Source: DASWJZ01 sp963805325 (lineage in GTDB: Bacteria > Pseudomonadota > Alphaproteobacteria > Rhizobiales > Afifellaceae). Taken from it: 64,000 nucleotides of DNA. A program made the position numbers and the translations under genes. Below are positions 46,580-56,218 of this stretch, piece after piece. Location of the stretch: the NCBI GenBank assembly GCA_963805325.1, contig CAWDTS010000022.1:248001-312000 (forward strand). The letters are read 5' to 3'. Below the pieces are notes generated by a model. It was not told where the DNA came from and did not search any database. It was given only the letters and a program-made list of their open reading frames with translations. Position 1 is the stretch's first letter, and each line of letters begins with the position of its first letter.

Positions 46580-47812
46580 TTATCGTTTCGAGAAACTGTC
46601 CGAGCGGGCAGCGGGCAGGCGGTCGTAGAGGGCGAGCGTCCTCTGCTGCATCGCAGCGGTCGTGAAATTCTCAGCATGGCGGCGGGCGCGTTCCCCGAGC
46701 GCACGCCCCAAATCCGGCGAAAGGCCGAGCGCCGAGTCGATCGCAGCAGCGAGCGCCGCCGGATCGCCGGGCGGGACGAGCCAGCCGGTACGCTCCGCCT
46801 CCGGGACGCGCGGCGGCGTCAGCACCGTCTCTTCCGTCGCGCCGAGCGCGGTCGCGACGACCGGCAGGCCCATGGCGGCGGCTTCCATCGCCGTGCGGCC
46901 GAAGGCCTCCGCCTCGGTGGAGGCGACGACCGCAACATCGGAGAGCGCAAGCGCCGCCGGCGCATCGTCAGAGTGCCCGACGATCCTGACCCGGCCGGTA
47001 AGGCCGTGCGCCTCGGTGAGGGACTGAAGCTCACGGCGGTAGTCCTCACGCCCCTGTGCATCGCCGACGAGCACCGCAATCAGGTCGGCACGCCCCGCAA
47101 GCGGCGGCAGCGCGAGCGCTTCGATCAGAACGCGCTGGCCCTTCCATGCGGTCAAGCGCGCAAGCTGCAGGACGATACGCGCATTATCGGGCAGCCCCCA
47201 GGCGCGACGCAGCGCGGCACGGCGATCCTCGCCGACAGCTTGCGGATCGAAGCGCGCAAGGTCGATGCCGCGCGGGATCACGACGATTCGCTCCGCGGGC
47301 GTTTTGTAGCGCTCGCGGATCAGCCGGCCGGTGAATTCCGAATTGCCGATGACGCGATCGCCGGCCGCCATCACCGAATTGTAGAAGCGCTTCGCGGCAT
47401 TCGTTTCGCCGTAGATGCCGTGGTACGTGGTCAGGAAAGGAACGCCGGTCAGCCGGGCGGCACACCACGCGGACCAGGCCGGCGCGCGGCTTCGTGCATG
47501 CACGATCTGGACCTTTTCGCGCCGGATCAGCGCGGCAAGCCGCATGACGTTCGCGGCCATGACCAGCGGATTCTTCGATCCGACAGGCAGGCGAAGGAGC
47601 ACGCCGCCAGCTTTGGCGAGATCGGCCTCCAGCCGTCCGCCCTCGCTTGCCACAAGCGCGCGGTCCCCGCGCGCGGCAAGCGCGGCGGCGATGTCGATCG
47701 CCCCGCGCTCCGCCCCGCCCGTCTCAAGCGACGGAATGACCTGCAGCACTGTCAGCACGCGACGCGCCCGACTGGACGGTATGGACTTGACGGCATTTCG
47801 GGCTTCCCGCAC
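46580..47812 (-). CDS. GT4-family glycosyltransferase
   Basis: 410 residues from the GTG at 47812; the frame continues to 48244, but that would overlap the divergent hydrolase gene and is Arg-rich. VLQVIPSLETGGAERGAIDIA is the GT-B N-terminal opening; VIGNSEFTGRLI, VIPRGIDLARFD and ARLTAWKGQRVLIEAL are the GT4 core; EAFGRTAMEAAAMGLPVVATALG carries the E-x7-E nucleotide-sugar motif. Probably adds sugar to a lipid or polysaccharide at the inner membrane. 114 bases upstream of infC. Confidence 0.87.
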   Translation of the reverse strand: MREARNAVKSIPSSRARRVLTVLQVIPSLETGGAERGAIDIAAALAARGDRALVASEGGRLEADLAKAGGVLLRLPVGSKNPLVMAANVMRLAALIRREKVQIVHARSRAPAWSAWCAARLTGVPFLTTYHGIYGETNAAKRFYNSVMAAGDRVIGNSEFTGRLIRERYKTPAERIVVIPRGIDLARFDPQAVGEDRRAALRRAWGLPDNARIVLQLARLTAWKGQRVLIEALALPPLAGRADLIAVLVGDAQGREDYRRELQSLTEAHGLTGRVRIVGHSDDAPAALALSDVAVVASTEAEAFGRTAMEAAAMGLPVVATALGATEETVLTPPRVPEAERTGWLVPPGDPAALAAAIDSALGLSPDLGRALGERARRHAENFTTAAMQQRTLALYDRLPAARSDSFSKR

Positions 47813-47857
47813 CTCAAGCGTCGCATGGAGAGGCAGTCGCTGTTGGCAAGGAATAGG

Positions 47858-48637
47858 ATGAGCCGCGCACTTTTGAAACATTTGACGGTCGGCGCAGACA
47901 GCGCGGCGCGGGAGATCGCGTTCATCGCGCGAACCGGAGGGACGCCGGGCGTCTTCTGGCTTGGCGGCTTTCGCTCCGACATGCAGGGCTCGAAGGCGGC
48001 GGCGCTCGATTCCTGGGCGGAAGACGAAGGTTACGCGGCCACGCGCTTCGATTATTCCGGGCACGGCCAGTCGGGCGGGCGCTTCGCGGACGGGACGATC
48101 TCGCGCTGGCTGGAGGAGGCTGAGGCTGTCTTCGACGCAGCGACCGACGGCCCGCAGGTTGTCATCGGCTCGTCGATGGGCGGGTGGATCGCGCTTCTTC
48201 TCGCCAAGCGCCTGCAGGAGCGGGGCGACGGCGAACGGCTTCAAGGCATGGTGCTGATCGCGCCGGCTGTCGACATGACCAAAGACCTGATGTGGGACGC
48301 GATGAGCGACGCGGAGAAGCGCCGCATCGAAGCGGAGGGATTGCTGGCGCAGCCGTCAGAATATTCCCGGGAGCCGGACATCATCACGCTGGCGCTGATC
48401 GAGGACGGAAAGTTGCACCTTTTCGGCGAGCACCCGATCGAGACCGGCTGCCCGGTCCACGTCATCCAGGGGATGCGGGACCCTGACGTGCCGTGGAGCC
48501 ACGCGGTCAAGCTGATGGAGCGCTTCGCCTTCGACGACGCCGTTCTGACGCTGGTGCGCGACGGCGACCACCGGCTGTCTCGGCCGGAAGACATCGAGCG
48601 GATGATCCGCGCGGTGGCCGGAATGGTCGAGGAGTAG
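47858..48637 (+). CDS. alpha/beta hydrolase
   Basis: 259 residues from the ATG at 47858. FDYSGHGQSGGRF (oxyanion strand), VIGSSMGGWIALLLAKRL with the nucleophile Ser in GSSMGG, an acidic GMRDPDVPW and the catalytic His in DGDHRLSR. A serine hydrolase of the short esterase/thioesterase branch that stands near infC in many rhizobia. Divergent from the glycosyltransferase gene. Confidence 0.88.
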   Translation: MSRALLKHLTVGADSAAREIAFIARTGGTPGVFWLGGFRSDMQGSKAAALDSWAEDEGYAATRFDYSGHGQSGGRFADGTISRWLEEAEAVFDAATDGPQVVIGSSMGGWIALLLAKRLQERGDGERLQGMVLIAPAVDMTKDLMWDAMSDAEKRRIEAEGLLAQPSEYSREPDIITLALIEDGKLHLFGEHPIETGCPVHVIQGMRDPDVPWSHAVKLMERFAFDDAVLTLVRDGDHRLSRPEDIERMIRAVAGMVEE

Positions 48638-48650
48638 CCGGCAAACGCAG

Positions 48651-48680
48651 AAGCGGCGGAGCGTTTCCGCTCCGCCGCTT
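48651..48680. terminator. stem-loop between convergent genes
   Basis: A perfect 13-base stem (AAGCGGCGGAGCG with its complement) closes a TTTC loop. It follows the hydrolase stop by 13 bases and the end of the small convergent gene by 28. No T-tract follows on either strand, so it is a terminator only in the loose sense. Confidence 0.6.
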
Positions 48681-48708
48681 GCCACTGGACTGGAGGGTCT
48701 TGGTGGCT

Positions 48709-48816
48709 TTAGGCGAGGTAGGGCAGCGCCATGACGGCGGTCGAGACGGCGGTCAGACCGACAAAAGCCGCGGTGCGGATCGCCAGGTATTTTACGATGT
48801 TGGTCTTGGTCGTCAT
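48709..48816 (-). CDS. very small membrane protein
   Basis: 35 residues: a short basic start (MTTKTNIVKYLAIR) and one helix (TAAFVGLTAVSTAVMALPYL). The ATG at 48816 has GGGGGA seven bases upstream. Too short for homology by eye; the ribosome-binding site and the terminator-like hairpin after it make it plausible. Confidence 0.45.
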   Translation of the reverse strand: MTTKTNIVKYLAIRTAAFVGLTAVSTAVMALPYLA

Positions 48817-49014
48817 GACACGTCCCCCCGAAATTCGTGAGGGTGAATTAGCGCGCGGCGCGTTTCCGGCATCCGCCGTCACGGCCTGAAAAAGGTTTCG
48901 CCGACTTGCCATTTTGTTTCTCCGACCTCCAGCGAGGAAACAATCGACGGCGATCGAGGTTCCAGAACCCGCAGAGGATTCGACTTTTCCGGCGTTTCGT
49001 GTCACGGAACCGGC

Positions 49015-49704
49015 ATGCCGACAGAGGTCAAAATCTGCGGGCTTTCCCAGGAGGAAAGCGTCGATTCCGCGCTTGAGGCCGGGGCCGATTTCGTCGGCTT
49101 CGTATTCTTTCCTCCAAGCCCGCGGAACATCGCGCCGGAGCGCGCCGCCGCCCTTGCAAAGCGGGCGCGCGGGCGTGCCGGAATCGTGGCGCTGACCGTC
49201 GACGCCGACGATGCGCTGCTTCGCGCGATCTCCGAATCCCTCCGCCCGGACCTTCTGCAGTTGCACGGTCGCGAAACGCCGGAGCGTGTCGCCGAGGTCA
49301 ACGCGCTCTACGGCTGCGCGACGATGAAGGCGCTTCTCGTCGCGACCCGCGACGACCTTGCGGCCGCCGGAGGCTACGCCGCAGCAGCGCGCTTTCTGGT
49401 CGACGCCAAGCCGCCCAAGGATGCGACACGCCCGGGCGGCAACGCCGTCGCCTTCGACTGGTCGATCCTTGAAGGCTTCGCACCGGCCAAGCCATGGCTC
49501 CTTGCCGGCGGCCTTGGCCCCGACAACGTTGCCAATGCGCTGCTGCGCACCGGAGCGCCGGGCGTCGACGTGTCCTCCGGCGTCGAAAGCGCTCCGGGGA
49601 AGAAGGACCCTGACCTGATCCGCGCCTTCATCCGCGCCGTCCGCAGCTACGACGAGGCCATGCGGCGCAACTCGCTTCGGCCTGCGCAACGGCTGGCTGT
49701 CTGA
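49015..49704 (+). CDS. trpF: phosphoribosylanthranilate isomerase
   Basis: 229 residues. VKICGLSQEES carries the catalytic Cys, VGFVFFPPSPRNI is strand two of the barrel, LLQLHGRETPE the next loop, FDWSILEG includes the catalytic Asp, and LLAGGLGPDNVANAL plus GVDVSSGVES close the (beta/alpha)8 barrel at the phosphate site. Third step of tryptophan synthesis from anthranilate. Eight bases before trpB. Confidence 0.95.
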   Translation: MPTEVKICGLSQEESVDSALEAGADFVGFVFFPPSPRNIAPERAAALAKRARGRAGIVALTVDADDALLRAISESLRPDLLQLHGRETPERVAEVNALYGCATMKALLVATRDDLAAAGGYAAAARFLVDAKPPKDATRPGGNAVAFDWSILEGFAPAKPWLLAGGLGPDNVANALLRTGAPGVDVSSGVESAPGKKDPDLIRAFIRAVRSYDEAMRRNSLRPAQRLAV

Positions 49705-49712
49705 GACAAACA

Positions 49713-50966
49713 ATGATGGACGTTCCGCGACCCAACACCTACCGCTCCGGACCGGACGAGCACGGCCGCTTTGGCCTTTACGGCGGGCGCTTTGTCGCCG
49801 AAACGCTGATGCCGCTCGTGCTTGAGCTCGAAAAAGCCTACGAGGATGCGAAGCACGATCCGGCCTTCGAAAAAGAGCTGACCGATCTCGGCACGCACTA
49901 CACGGGGCGGCCGAGCCCGCTCTATTTCGCCGAGCGGCTGACGCAGCATCTGCGCGAGGTCTCCGCCGCGTCCGGACGCAAGGGCGGCGCCAAGATCTAT
50001 TTCAAGCGCGACGAGCTGAACCATACCGGCTCGCACAAGATCAACAACTGCCTCGGCCAGATGCTGCTCGCGCGACGCATGGGGAAGACGCGCATCATCG
50101 CGGAGACCGGCGCCGGCCAGCATGGCGTCGCCGCGGCCACCGTGTGCGCGCGCTTCGGCTACCCCTGTGTCGTCTATATGGGCGCGACCGATATCGAACG
50201 GCAGAAGCCGAACGTCTTCCGCATGAAGCTGCTCGGCGCCGAGGTCATTCCGGTCACGTCCGGCGCCGGCACGCTGAAGGATGCACTGAACGAGGCGCTG
50301 CGCGACTGGGTCGCCAATGTCGAGACCACCTTCTACATCATCGGCACAGCCGCCGGCCCGCATCCCTATCCGGCCATGGTGCGCGACTTCCAGTCGGTGA
50401 TCGGCACGGAAGTGCGCGAGCAGATCATGGAGGCGGAGGGCCGCTTCCCCGACGCGCTTGTCGCGGCGATCGGCGGGGGCTCGAATGCGATCGGCCTCTT
50501 CCATCCCTTCCTCGACGACCGCGATGTGGCGATCTACGGCGTCGAAGCCGGCGGCCACGGTATTGAGGTCGAGAACGGCCACGCCGCTTCGATGACCGGT
50601 GGATCGCCGGGTGTGCTCCACGGCAACCGCACCTATCTGCTTCAGGATGGAGACGGACAGATCTTGGAAGGTCACTCGATTTCCGCCGGGCTCGACTATC
50701 CGGGCGTCGGGCCGGAGCATTCGTGGCTGAAGGACACCGGCCGCGTGACCTACGTGCCGGCGACCGATGCGGAGGCGCTCAACGCCTTCCAGCTCTGCAC
50801 CAGGCTCGAAGGCATCATCCCGGCGCTCGAGCCGGCGCATGCGCTGGCGCAGGTGATCAAGCTCGCGCCAGAGATGGAGCAGGATCAGATCATCGTCATG
50901 AACATGTGCGGCCGCGGCGACAAGGACGTGTTCACGGTCGGAAAGATTCTGGGGTTTGAGCTTTAG
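49713..50966 (+). CDS. trpB: tryptophan synthase beta subunit
   Basis: 417 residues. FGLYGGRFVAETLMPL opens the protein, KRDELNHTGSHKINN has the PLP Lys, ETGAGQHGVA the substrate carboxylate loop and AIGGGSNAIG the phosphate loop. It joins indole from TrpA to serine in the alpha2-beta2 complex. trpA is separated from trpB here by 4.4 kb of other genes, unlike the usual trpFBA order. Confidence 0.96.
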   Translation: MMDVPRPNTYRSGPDEHGRFGLYGGRFVAETLMPLVLELEKAYEDAKHDPAFEKELTDLGTHYTGRPSPLYFAERLTQHLREVSAASGRKGGAKIYFKRDELNHTGSHKINNCLGQMLLARRMGKTRIIAETGAGQHGVAAATVCARFGYPCVVYMGATDIERQKPNVFRMKLLGAEVIPVTSGAGTLKDALNEALRDWVANVETTFYIIGTAAGPHPYPAMVRDFQSVIGTEVREQIMEAEGRFPDALVAAIGGGSNAIGLFHPFLDDRDVAIYGVEAGGHGIEVENGHAASMTGGSPGVLHGNRTYLLQDGDGQILEGHSISAGLDYPGVGPEHSWLKDTGRVTYVPATDAEALNAFQLCTRLEGIIPALEPAHALAQVIKLAPEMEQDQIIVMNMCGRGDKDVFTVGKILGFEL

Positions 50967-51168
50967 AAGGCAGCGCGCCGTTCTGGGCGCCGCCAGACAC
51001 CGCTGACGGCAGATGCCGATCCGTCAACGTTTCGGCCGCCTGAGTGACTTTTGCCTCTACGTGCCCGCTCACGCCGAGCACGGCCGCCAGGCCGATGAGA
51101 GGACCGAGTTCCAGCAGTACGGCTAACGCCAGGACCGCGAAGCGGGTGACGGGCTGCGAAAGGCGCAT
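50932..51168 (-). CDS. small hypothetical membrane protein
   Basis: 78 residues from the ATG at 51168 with GGGAGAGC upstream. One helix (FAVLALAVLLELGPLIGLAAVLGV) then a hydrophilic tail. It overlaps the end of trpB by 35 bases tail to tail. No homologue recognised. The 180 bases from here to uppS hold no other gene. Confidence 0.4.
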   Translation of the reverse strand: MRLSQPVTRFAVLALAVLLELGPLIGLAAVLGVSGHVEAKVTQAAETLTDRHLPSAVSGGAQNGALPSKAQTPESFRP

Positions 51169-51348
51169 CGGAGCTCTCCCTTCAAAGGCGTGCTGAACGC
51201 CCGACGACAACCGCATCGAATGGCGCCTGCAATCGTCAAAGCTATTCAGCGCTCGCCGCGAAAGTTTGCCGAACCGGCGACTGAAGTGTCACGATTTGCT
51301 GCAGCCGGGCCGCTTTGCGACAACCGGATACAATTTTCCGGCACAGCG

Positions 51349-52056
<708 letters not shown>

Positions 52057-52080
52057 TGCAGAGTCCCTTTCGAAAAAAAA

Positions 52081-52467
52081 TCAGGCGGGATGGACGCCGA
52101 GTCTGGACGGGATGGCTTCTGCGTCGCCGGCCGCCTCCGCCGCGTCGCGGACGACCTGTTCGAGAACACCCAGGTAATCGAGAAACCGGCGGCGGCCGCT
52201 CGCCGTCAGGCGGCAGCGTGTGTGAGGGCGATTGCCCTCGTAGCCTTTGGAGATCTTCACGAGCCCCGCGTCCTGAAGAACCTGCAGGTGCCGGCTCAGA
52301 TTGCCGTCGGTCAGGCCGCAGAGCTGTTTCAGGTCGGCAAACGCCAGCCCTTTGGGATGCGCGATGAGCGAGGTCAGCACGCCAAGCCGGGCCTTCTCGT
52401 GGATGACCCGATCGAGCCCGTCATAGGAGAAGCGGGCGACGCCGCGATCACTCTTCGACATCGTCAT
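52081..52467 (-). CDS. winged-helix transcriptional regulator (HTH_34/ArsR-like)
   Basis: 128 residues. HEKARLGVLTSLIAHPKGLAF, LKQLCGLTDGNLSRHLQVLQDAGLV and YEGNRPHTRCRLTASGRRRF are the helices and wing of a short winged-helix protein of the PF13601 type. It overlaps the membrane-protein gene by 20 bases and stands 25 bases before uppS. Its likely targets are the two palindromes around this group. Confidence 0.82.
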   Translation of the reverse strand: MTMSKSDRGVARFSYDGLDRVIHEKARLGVLTSLIAHPKGLAFADLKQLCGLTDGNLSRHLQVLQDAGLVKISKGYEGNRPHTRCRLTASGRRRFLDYLGVLEQVVRDAAEAAGDAEAIPSRLGVHPA

Positions 52468-53065
52468 ATCCCGAAGCGAGATGGAGGGTTGCCGCCATCA
52501 GGAACTGGCCGACCACAAAGGGCAGGCCCATCGTCCACGGCGACAGCGTATGAGAGTGGGCCGCCAGCATCAGCACGGCGAACCCGACAACGAAATACCA
52601 GGCGCCGGCAAGCGTGGCACCGCGCGGCAGCGAGCGCACGGACGCAAAGATGCCGAGGCTGACAAGTACCTGCCACAGGCCGGGCAGCATCCAAAGACTC
52701 TCGGGCGCGAGGCGCACGAGAAGGCCGCCGAGGAGCACACCCGCGACGCCGGCCGGGAGGAACTGCTCGATCGCATTGTAGATCATCTGGTCGGCGAGGC
52801 CTGAGTGAAGCCTCTGCGAGCGCCCGCGCATCTCGATGCCGATGATCGCGCAGGAGAGGATGGCGGCGACAATCCAGCCGGCGAAGTACGTCAGCGGATG
52901 GCCGGTCGGGTCGTCGAGCAGGATCGCCTGCCCAATCGTCGTGACGAGCGCCAGGCCCCCAGTCGCGGCAAGGGCGGTCGGGCCGTAGCCGCGAAACGCC
53001 GTGCTCGCCGCGATCTGGCTACGGATCGCGAGGATGTCGGCCAAGGCTTTGTCGAGGTCACGCAT
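52448..53065 (-). CDS. multi-pass membrane protein of unknown function
   Basis: 205 residues with about five helices (ALAATGGLALVTTIGQAILL, YFAGWIVAAILSCAIIGIE, AGVAGVLLGGLLV, LVSLGIFASV, AWYFVVGFAVLMLAAH). The N-terminal 20 residues are cytoplasmic and helical. In rhizobia such proteins are found before the HTH_34 regulator. Function unknown. Leads the three-gene operon with the regulator and uppS. Confidence 0.75.
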   Translation of the reverse strand: MRDLDKALADILAIRSQIAASTAFRGYGPTALAATGGLALVTTIGQAILLDDPTGHPLTYFAGWIVAAILSCAIIGIEMRGRSQRLHSGLADQMIYNAIEQFLPAGVAGVLLGGLLVRLAPESLWMLPGLWQVLVSLGIFASVRSLPRGATLAGAWYFVVGFAVLMLAAHSHTLSPWTMGLPFVVGQFLMAATLHLASGYDDVEE

Positions 53066-53083
53066 GGTGCGCTCGCCCTCCGC

Positions 53084-53125
53084 ACTTTACATTGCAAAGT
53101 ATACATGAACGCAAAGCGATAGCAA
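53084..53125 (-). promoter_or_regulatory. promoter and palindromic operator of the membrane-protein/HTH operon
   Basis: On the minus strand, TTGCTA (53120-53125) and TATACT (53098-53103) are spaced by 16 bases, a good sigma-70 promoter. The palindrome ACTTTGCAATGTAAAGT at 53084-53100 overlaps the -10 by three bases, ideal for repression. The start codon is 19 bases further. Confidence 0.6.
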
Positions 53126-53222
53126 GCTATGACGTGCGACTCGGAGGGGACGCGGGTCAGGACATGCGCAGATGGTAAATCCGGCGAGGGGATCAGCCGG
53201 CAATGCGGGAGTCGGCCTGCGG

Positions 53223-53618
53223 CTAGAACCACATGTCCTTCACGCATCTCCCGTCGCGCGGCAGGTCCTCGAAATTTCCGAGGCCGTCGAAATGGTCGAT
53301 GAGCAAGGCGCCGACCTGGTCCGGTTCTTCAGCCGTACGCACGTTGACGGCGATGCGGCGACGTCCGTCCTTGTCGGGCGACATCGCGCGCCATGCGACG
53401 ATGCACCCACAAGTCCCGCAGAAATGAAAGCCGATATTGGCGTTGCCTCTCGAATAGACCTGCGTCGGGCCGGTGACCTTAATCTCCTCGCCCTCGTGCC
53501 CGTAGATCCACAGAGCGCCCTAGCGGCGACAGACCGTGTAGTTGCACGCGGTGGCGCTTTCCACCGGCCCCTCGAAGGTCCAGCGCACCGCGCCGCAATG
53601 ACAGACGCCCTCGATCAT
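53223..53618 (-). pseudogene. GFA/CENP-V family protein with an internal stop
   Basis: Reading from the ATG at 53618 gives 132 codons in one frame with a TAG at codon 33 (53520-53522). Flanking sequence is clear GFA: GVCHCGAVRWTFEGPV, CRR-stop-GALWIYG (a Tyr codon expected), IGFHFCGTCGC and the DHFDGLG end. The metal motif CNC also reads CNY. Two damaging substitutions in one short stretch suggest a true pseudogene rather than a read error. Family members are glutathione-linked zinc proteins of mostly unknown role. Confidence 0.8.
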
Positions 53619-53692
53619 CTCCACCTCCGCGCGTCGGCGGCGCGGAGGTGCGCGCTCGCCTCTGACTTATCGCCCGGCATCCGCCGCTGCCG

Positions 53693-55208
53693 CTACTCGA
53701 AGGTGATACGCCCCTCCACCTTGGCGTCGACCTTCCCGGTGGCGGCGATGTAGTCGATGACGTCGCTCGCCATCAGCTTGCCGCCGCGGGCGCCGATGAG
53801 CACCTTGCCGCCCGCGAGCGCGGTGTAGCCGTCGCCGCCGTTCAGCATGAAGTCGTTCGTCGCCACGGTGTAGGTCGCCGCGAGGTCGAGCGGCTTGTCG
53901 CCGACCATCACCGAGACGACACGGCTTCCCGCAGGCTGCTTGAGGTCGGCGACAACCTTCAGGCCGGAGACCTGCGGGAACCGGCCGGCGCCATCCTCGA
54001 CCTGGCTGAAACCATTCTCCAGCGCGTCGTGCACCTGCTGGCCGGTCACCTCGGTCACCACGGTGACGTTGCCGAAGGGCAGCTCCGTCAGGATGTCGCG
54101 GCGCGTCAGCACCGTGCCGGCGTCGTATTGCCTGTCGGCGCGGATACCGCCGCCATTGGTGATGGCGATGTCAGACCCGTTGGCGCCCCGCATGGCGTCG
54201 GCGATCAGGTCGCCGATAGCAGAACTCTTCGCTGCGCACGATGTTGCGGCGCGAATCGAGCGGGCCGACGGTCTTTCCGATCTCGACGTTCAGGCTCTTG
54301 TCGAGCTTCGCCTTGAAGTCATCGACAAGCTTCTGCGTCTCGGGATCGGGCGTGACGGTCCGCGTGTTGATGAAGCGGAACGACGGCTCCCAGGAAATGG
54401 AGCGCTTGCCGTCCTTCTCCGTGACGTTGACCGTCAGGTCGAGGGGAGCGAGATACTTCGCTTCGGTCGATGTCTCAACATAGGCGGTGATGCCGTCATA
54501 GCCGGTCATGTAGTCGTGGTCGTCGCCCGACATGATGACGTCGAAGGTATGGCTCGCCATGATGGCGCGGTCATAGGCGTGGTCGCCCTGGATCACGCCG
54601 ATCACCAGATCGGCCCCGTCGGCGCGCGCGGCCTTGGCGCCCTCGACCGCCGACTGGACCGTGAAGCCGAACTTCCAGTCGCCGGGGCTCGACACCTCGG
54701 GCGTCGTGTCCTGCGCGACCGGGACGAGCGCGACCTTGAGGCCGGCGATCTCCTTCACGATCGTGCCGCCGAGGCCATCGATCGGGCTTCCGTCGGCATG
54801 CGTCACATTGATCGCGGCCCAGGGGTATTTCGACATCTTCACCTTCTCGAGGAAGTTGTCGGGGCCGAAATCGAATTCGTGGTTGCCCGGCACGGCGATA
54901 TCGAACGGTACGAGGTTGGTGAGCTCGATGGTGTTCGCGCCTTTGTCGAGGCCCGAAAGAAGCGAGGGCGACAGCATGTCCCCATCGAAGACGTAGAGCG
55001 TGTTCGGATTGTTCGCCTTTTCGGCCTTGGCCACGGCATTCAGACGGGCGAACCCGCCCGCGTCCTTGACGCCGGCGAAATTGTAGATGTCACCGACGCC
55101 GAGGATGGTCAGCTTCACCGTCTCGGCCTGCACCGGCGAAAAAGCAGCGGCGCAAAGCGCGGCCGCACCGGCGAAGATGCCTGCAATCCTGACGAGGCGT
55201 TTGGACAT
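53693..55208 (-). CDS. 5'-nucleotidase/metallophosphatase, frame broken
   Basis: About 505 residues from the ATG at 55208. Signal peptide ending SPVQA; metallophosphatase domain with FDGDMLSPSLL, VPGNHEFDFG and SGDDHD; C-terminal 5'-nucleotidase domain with DIAITNGGGIRAD and NDFMLNGGDGY. The first metal motif is GDIYNF, with Tyr for the usual His, as in a clade of these proteins. Near 54223 one extra base separates RSEE from SAIGDLIADAM. Periplasmic hydrolysis of nucleotides or UDP-sugars for phosphate or nucleoside salvage. Confidence 0.82.
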
Positions 55209-55370
55209 TTTCAGGTCTCCTGATCGCGGGAATTCATCATTAGGCGAATTGACCGTCATTTTTATCACAGCAGAATACGCCCGTCCCGGCGGCGGCGCGA
55301 CCCGCGGCTGAAAGCGCGCCGGGGCGAGAGCCACCTTTTACCGGCACGCCCGAGTGTGATACCGACCCCC

Positions 55371-56207
55371 ATGACCCGCATCGACCGTCGTTTTTCCGCG
55401 CTGAAGAAGGCCGCAAGGCCGGGGCTGGTGACGTTTGTCACCGCCGGCGACCCGGACATCGAGACGTCGCTCGCGATCCTGAAGGCACTGCCCGGCGCCG
55501 GCGCCGACGTCATCGAGATCGGCATGCCCTTCTCCGACCCTATGGCCGACGGACCGGCGATCCAGGCTTCCGGCCAGCGCGCGCTTCGCGCCGGCCAGAC
55601 GATGGTGAAGACGCTTCAGATGGTGCGCGCCTTCCGCGAGGCCGACGACGACACGCCGATCGTCCTGATGGGCTACTACAATCCGATCTACATCTACGGC
55701 AACGAGCGCTTCCTAGCCGACGCCAAGGCGGCCGGCGTCGACGGGCTAATCGTCGTCGACCTCCCGCCGGAAGAGGACGAGGAGCTTTGCCTGCCTGCGA
55801 TGAAGGCGGGGCTGAACTTCATCCGCCTCGCCACGCCGACCACCGACGACAAGCGCCTTCCGGCGGTGCTCAGGAACACGTCGGGGTTTGTTTACTACGT
55901 CTCGATCGCCGGTATCACCGGCACGAAGTCACCCGACAGCTTCCGCGTCGCGGAGGCGATTGACCGGATCAAGCGGAATACCGATCTACCTGTCGCGGTC
56001 GGTTTCGGCGTAAACACGCCGGCGCAGGCGGCAGCGATCGGGCGCACCGCAGACGCCGTCGTCGTCGGCTCCGCGCTCGTCAGAGCCATCGAAAAGAGCC
56101 TCGGCGCGGAGAACCGCGCGACGGCTAACACCGTTGTTGCAGTGACCGATCTCGTGGCGGCGCTCGCCCAGGGCGTGCGCGCCTCCCGCCTGATGGCGGC
56201 TGAATAG
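55371..56207 (+). CDS. trpA: tryptophan synthase alpha subunit
   Basis: 278 residues from the ATG at 55371. VIEIGMPFSDPMADGPAIQ holds catalytic Glu and Asp; GLIVVDLPPEE, YYVSIAGITGTK and VAVGFGVNTPAQA close the barrel at the phosphate. Splits indole-glycerol phosphate and channels indole to TrpB. Followed after 11 bases by accD. Confidence 0.96.
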   Translation: MTRIDRRFSALKKAARPGLVTFVTAGDPDIETSLAILKALPGAGADVIEIGMPFSDPMADGPAIQASGQRALRAGQTMVKTLQMVRAFREADDDTPIVLMGYYNPIYIYGNERFLADAKAAGVDGLIVVDLPPEEDEELCLPAMKAGLNFIRLATPTTDDKRLPAVLRNTSGFVYYVSIAGITGTKSPDSFRVAEAIDRIKRNTDLPVAVGFGVNTPAQAAAIGRTADAVVVGSALVRAIEKSLGAENRATANTVVAVTDLVAALAQGVRASRLMAAE

Positions 56208-56218
56208 AGGGTTTTGGG

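Noticed and set aside
48651..48680. Strong Rho-independent terminator
   Set aside because: Perfect stem but no T-tract on either strand; listed only as a stem-loop.
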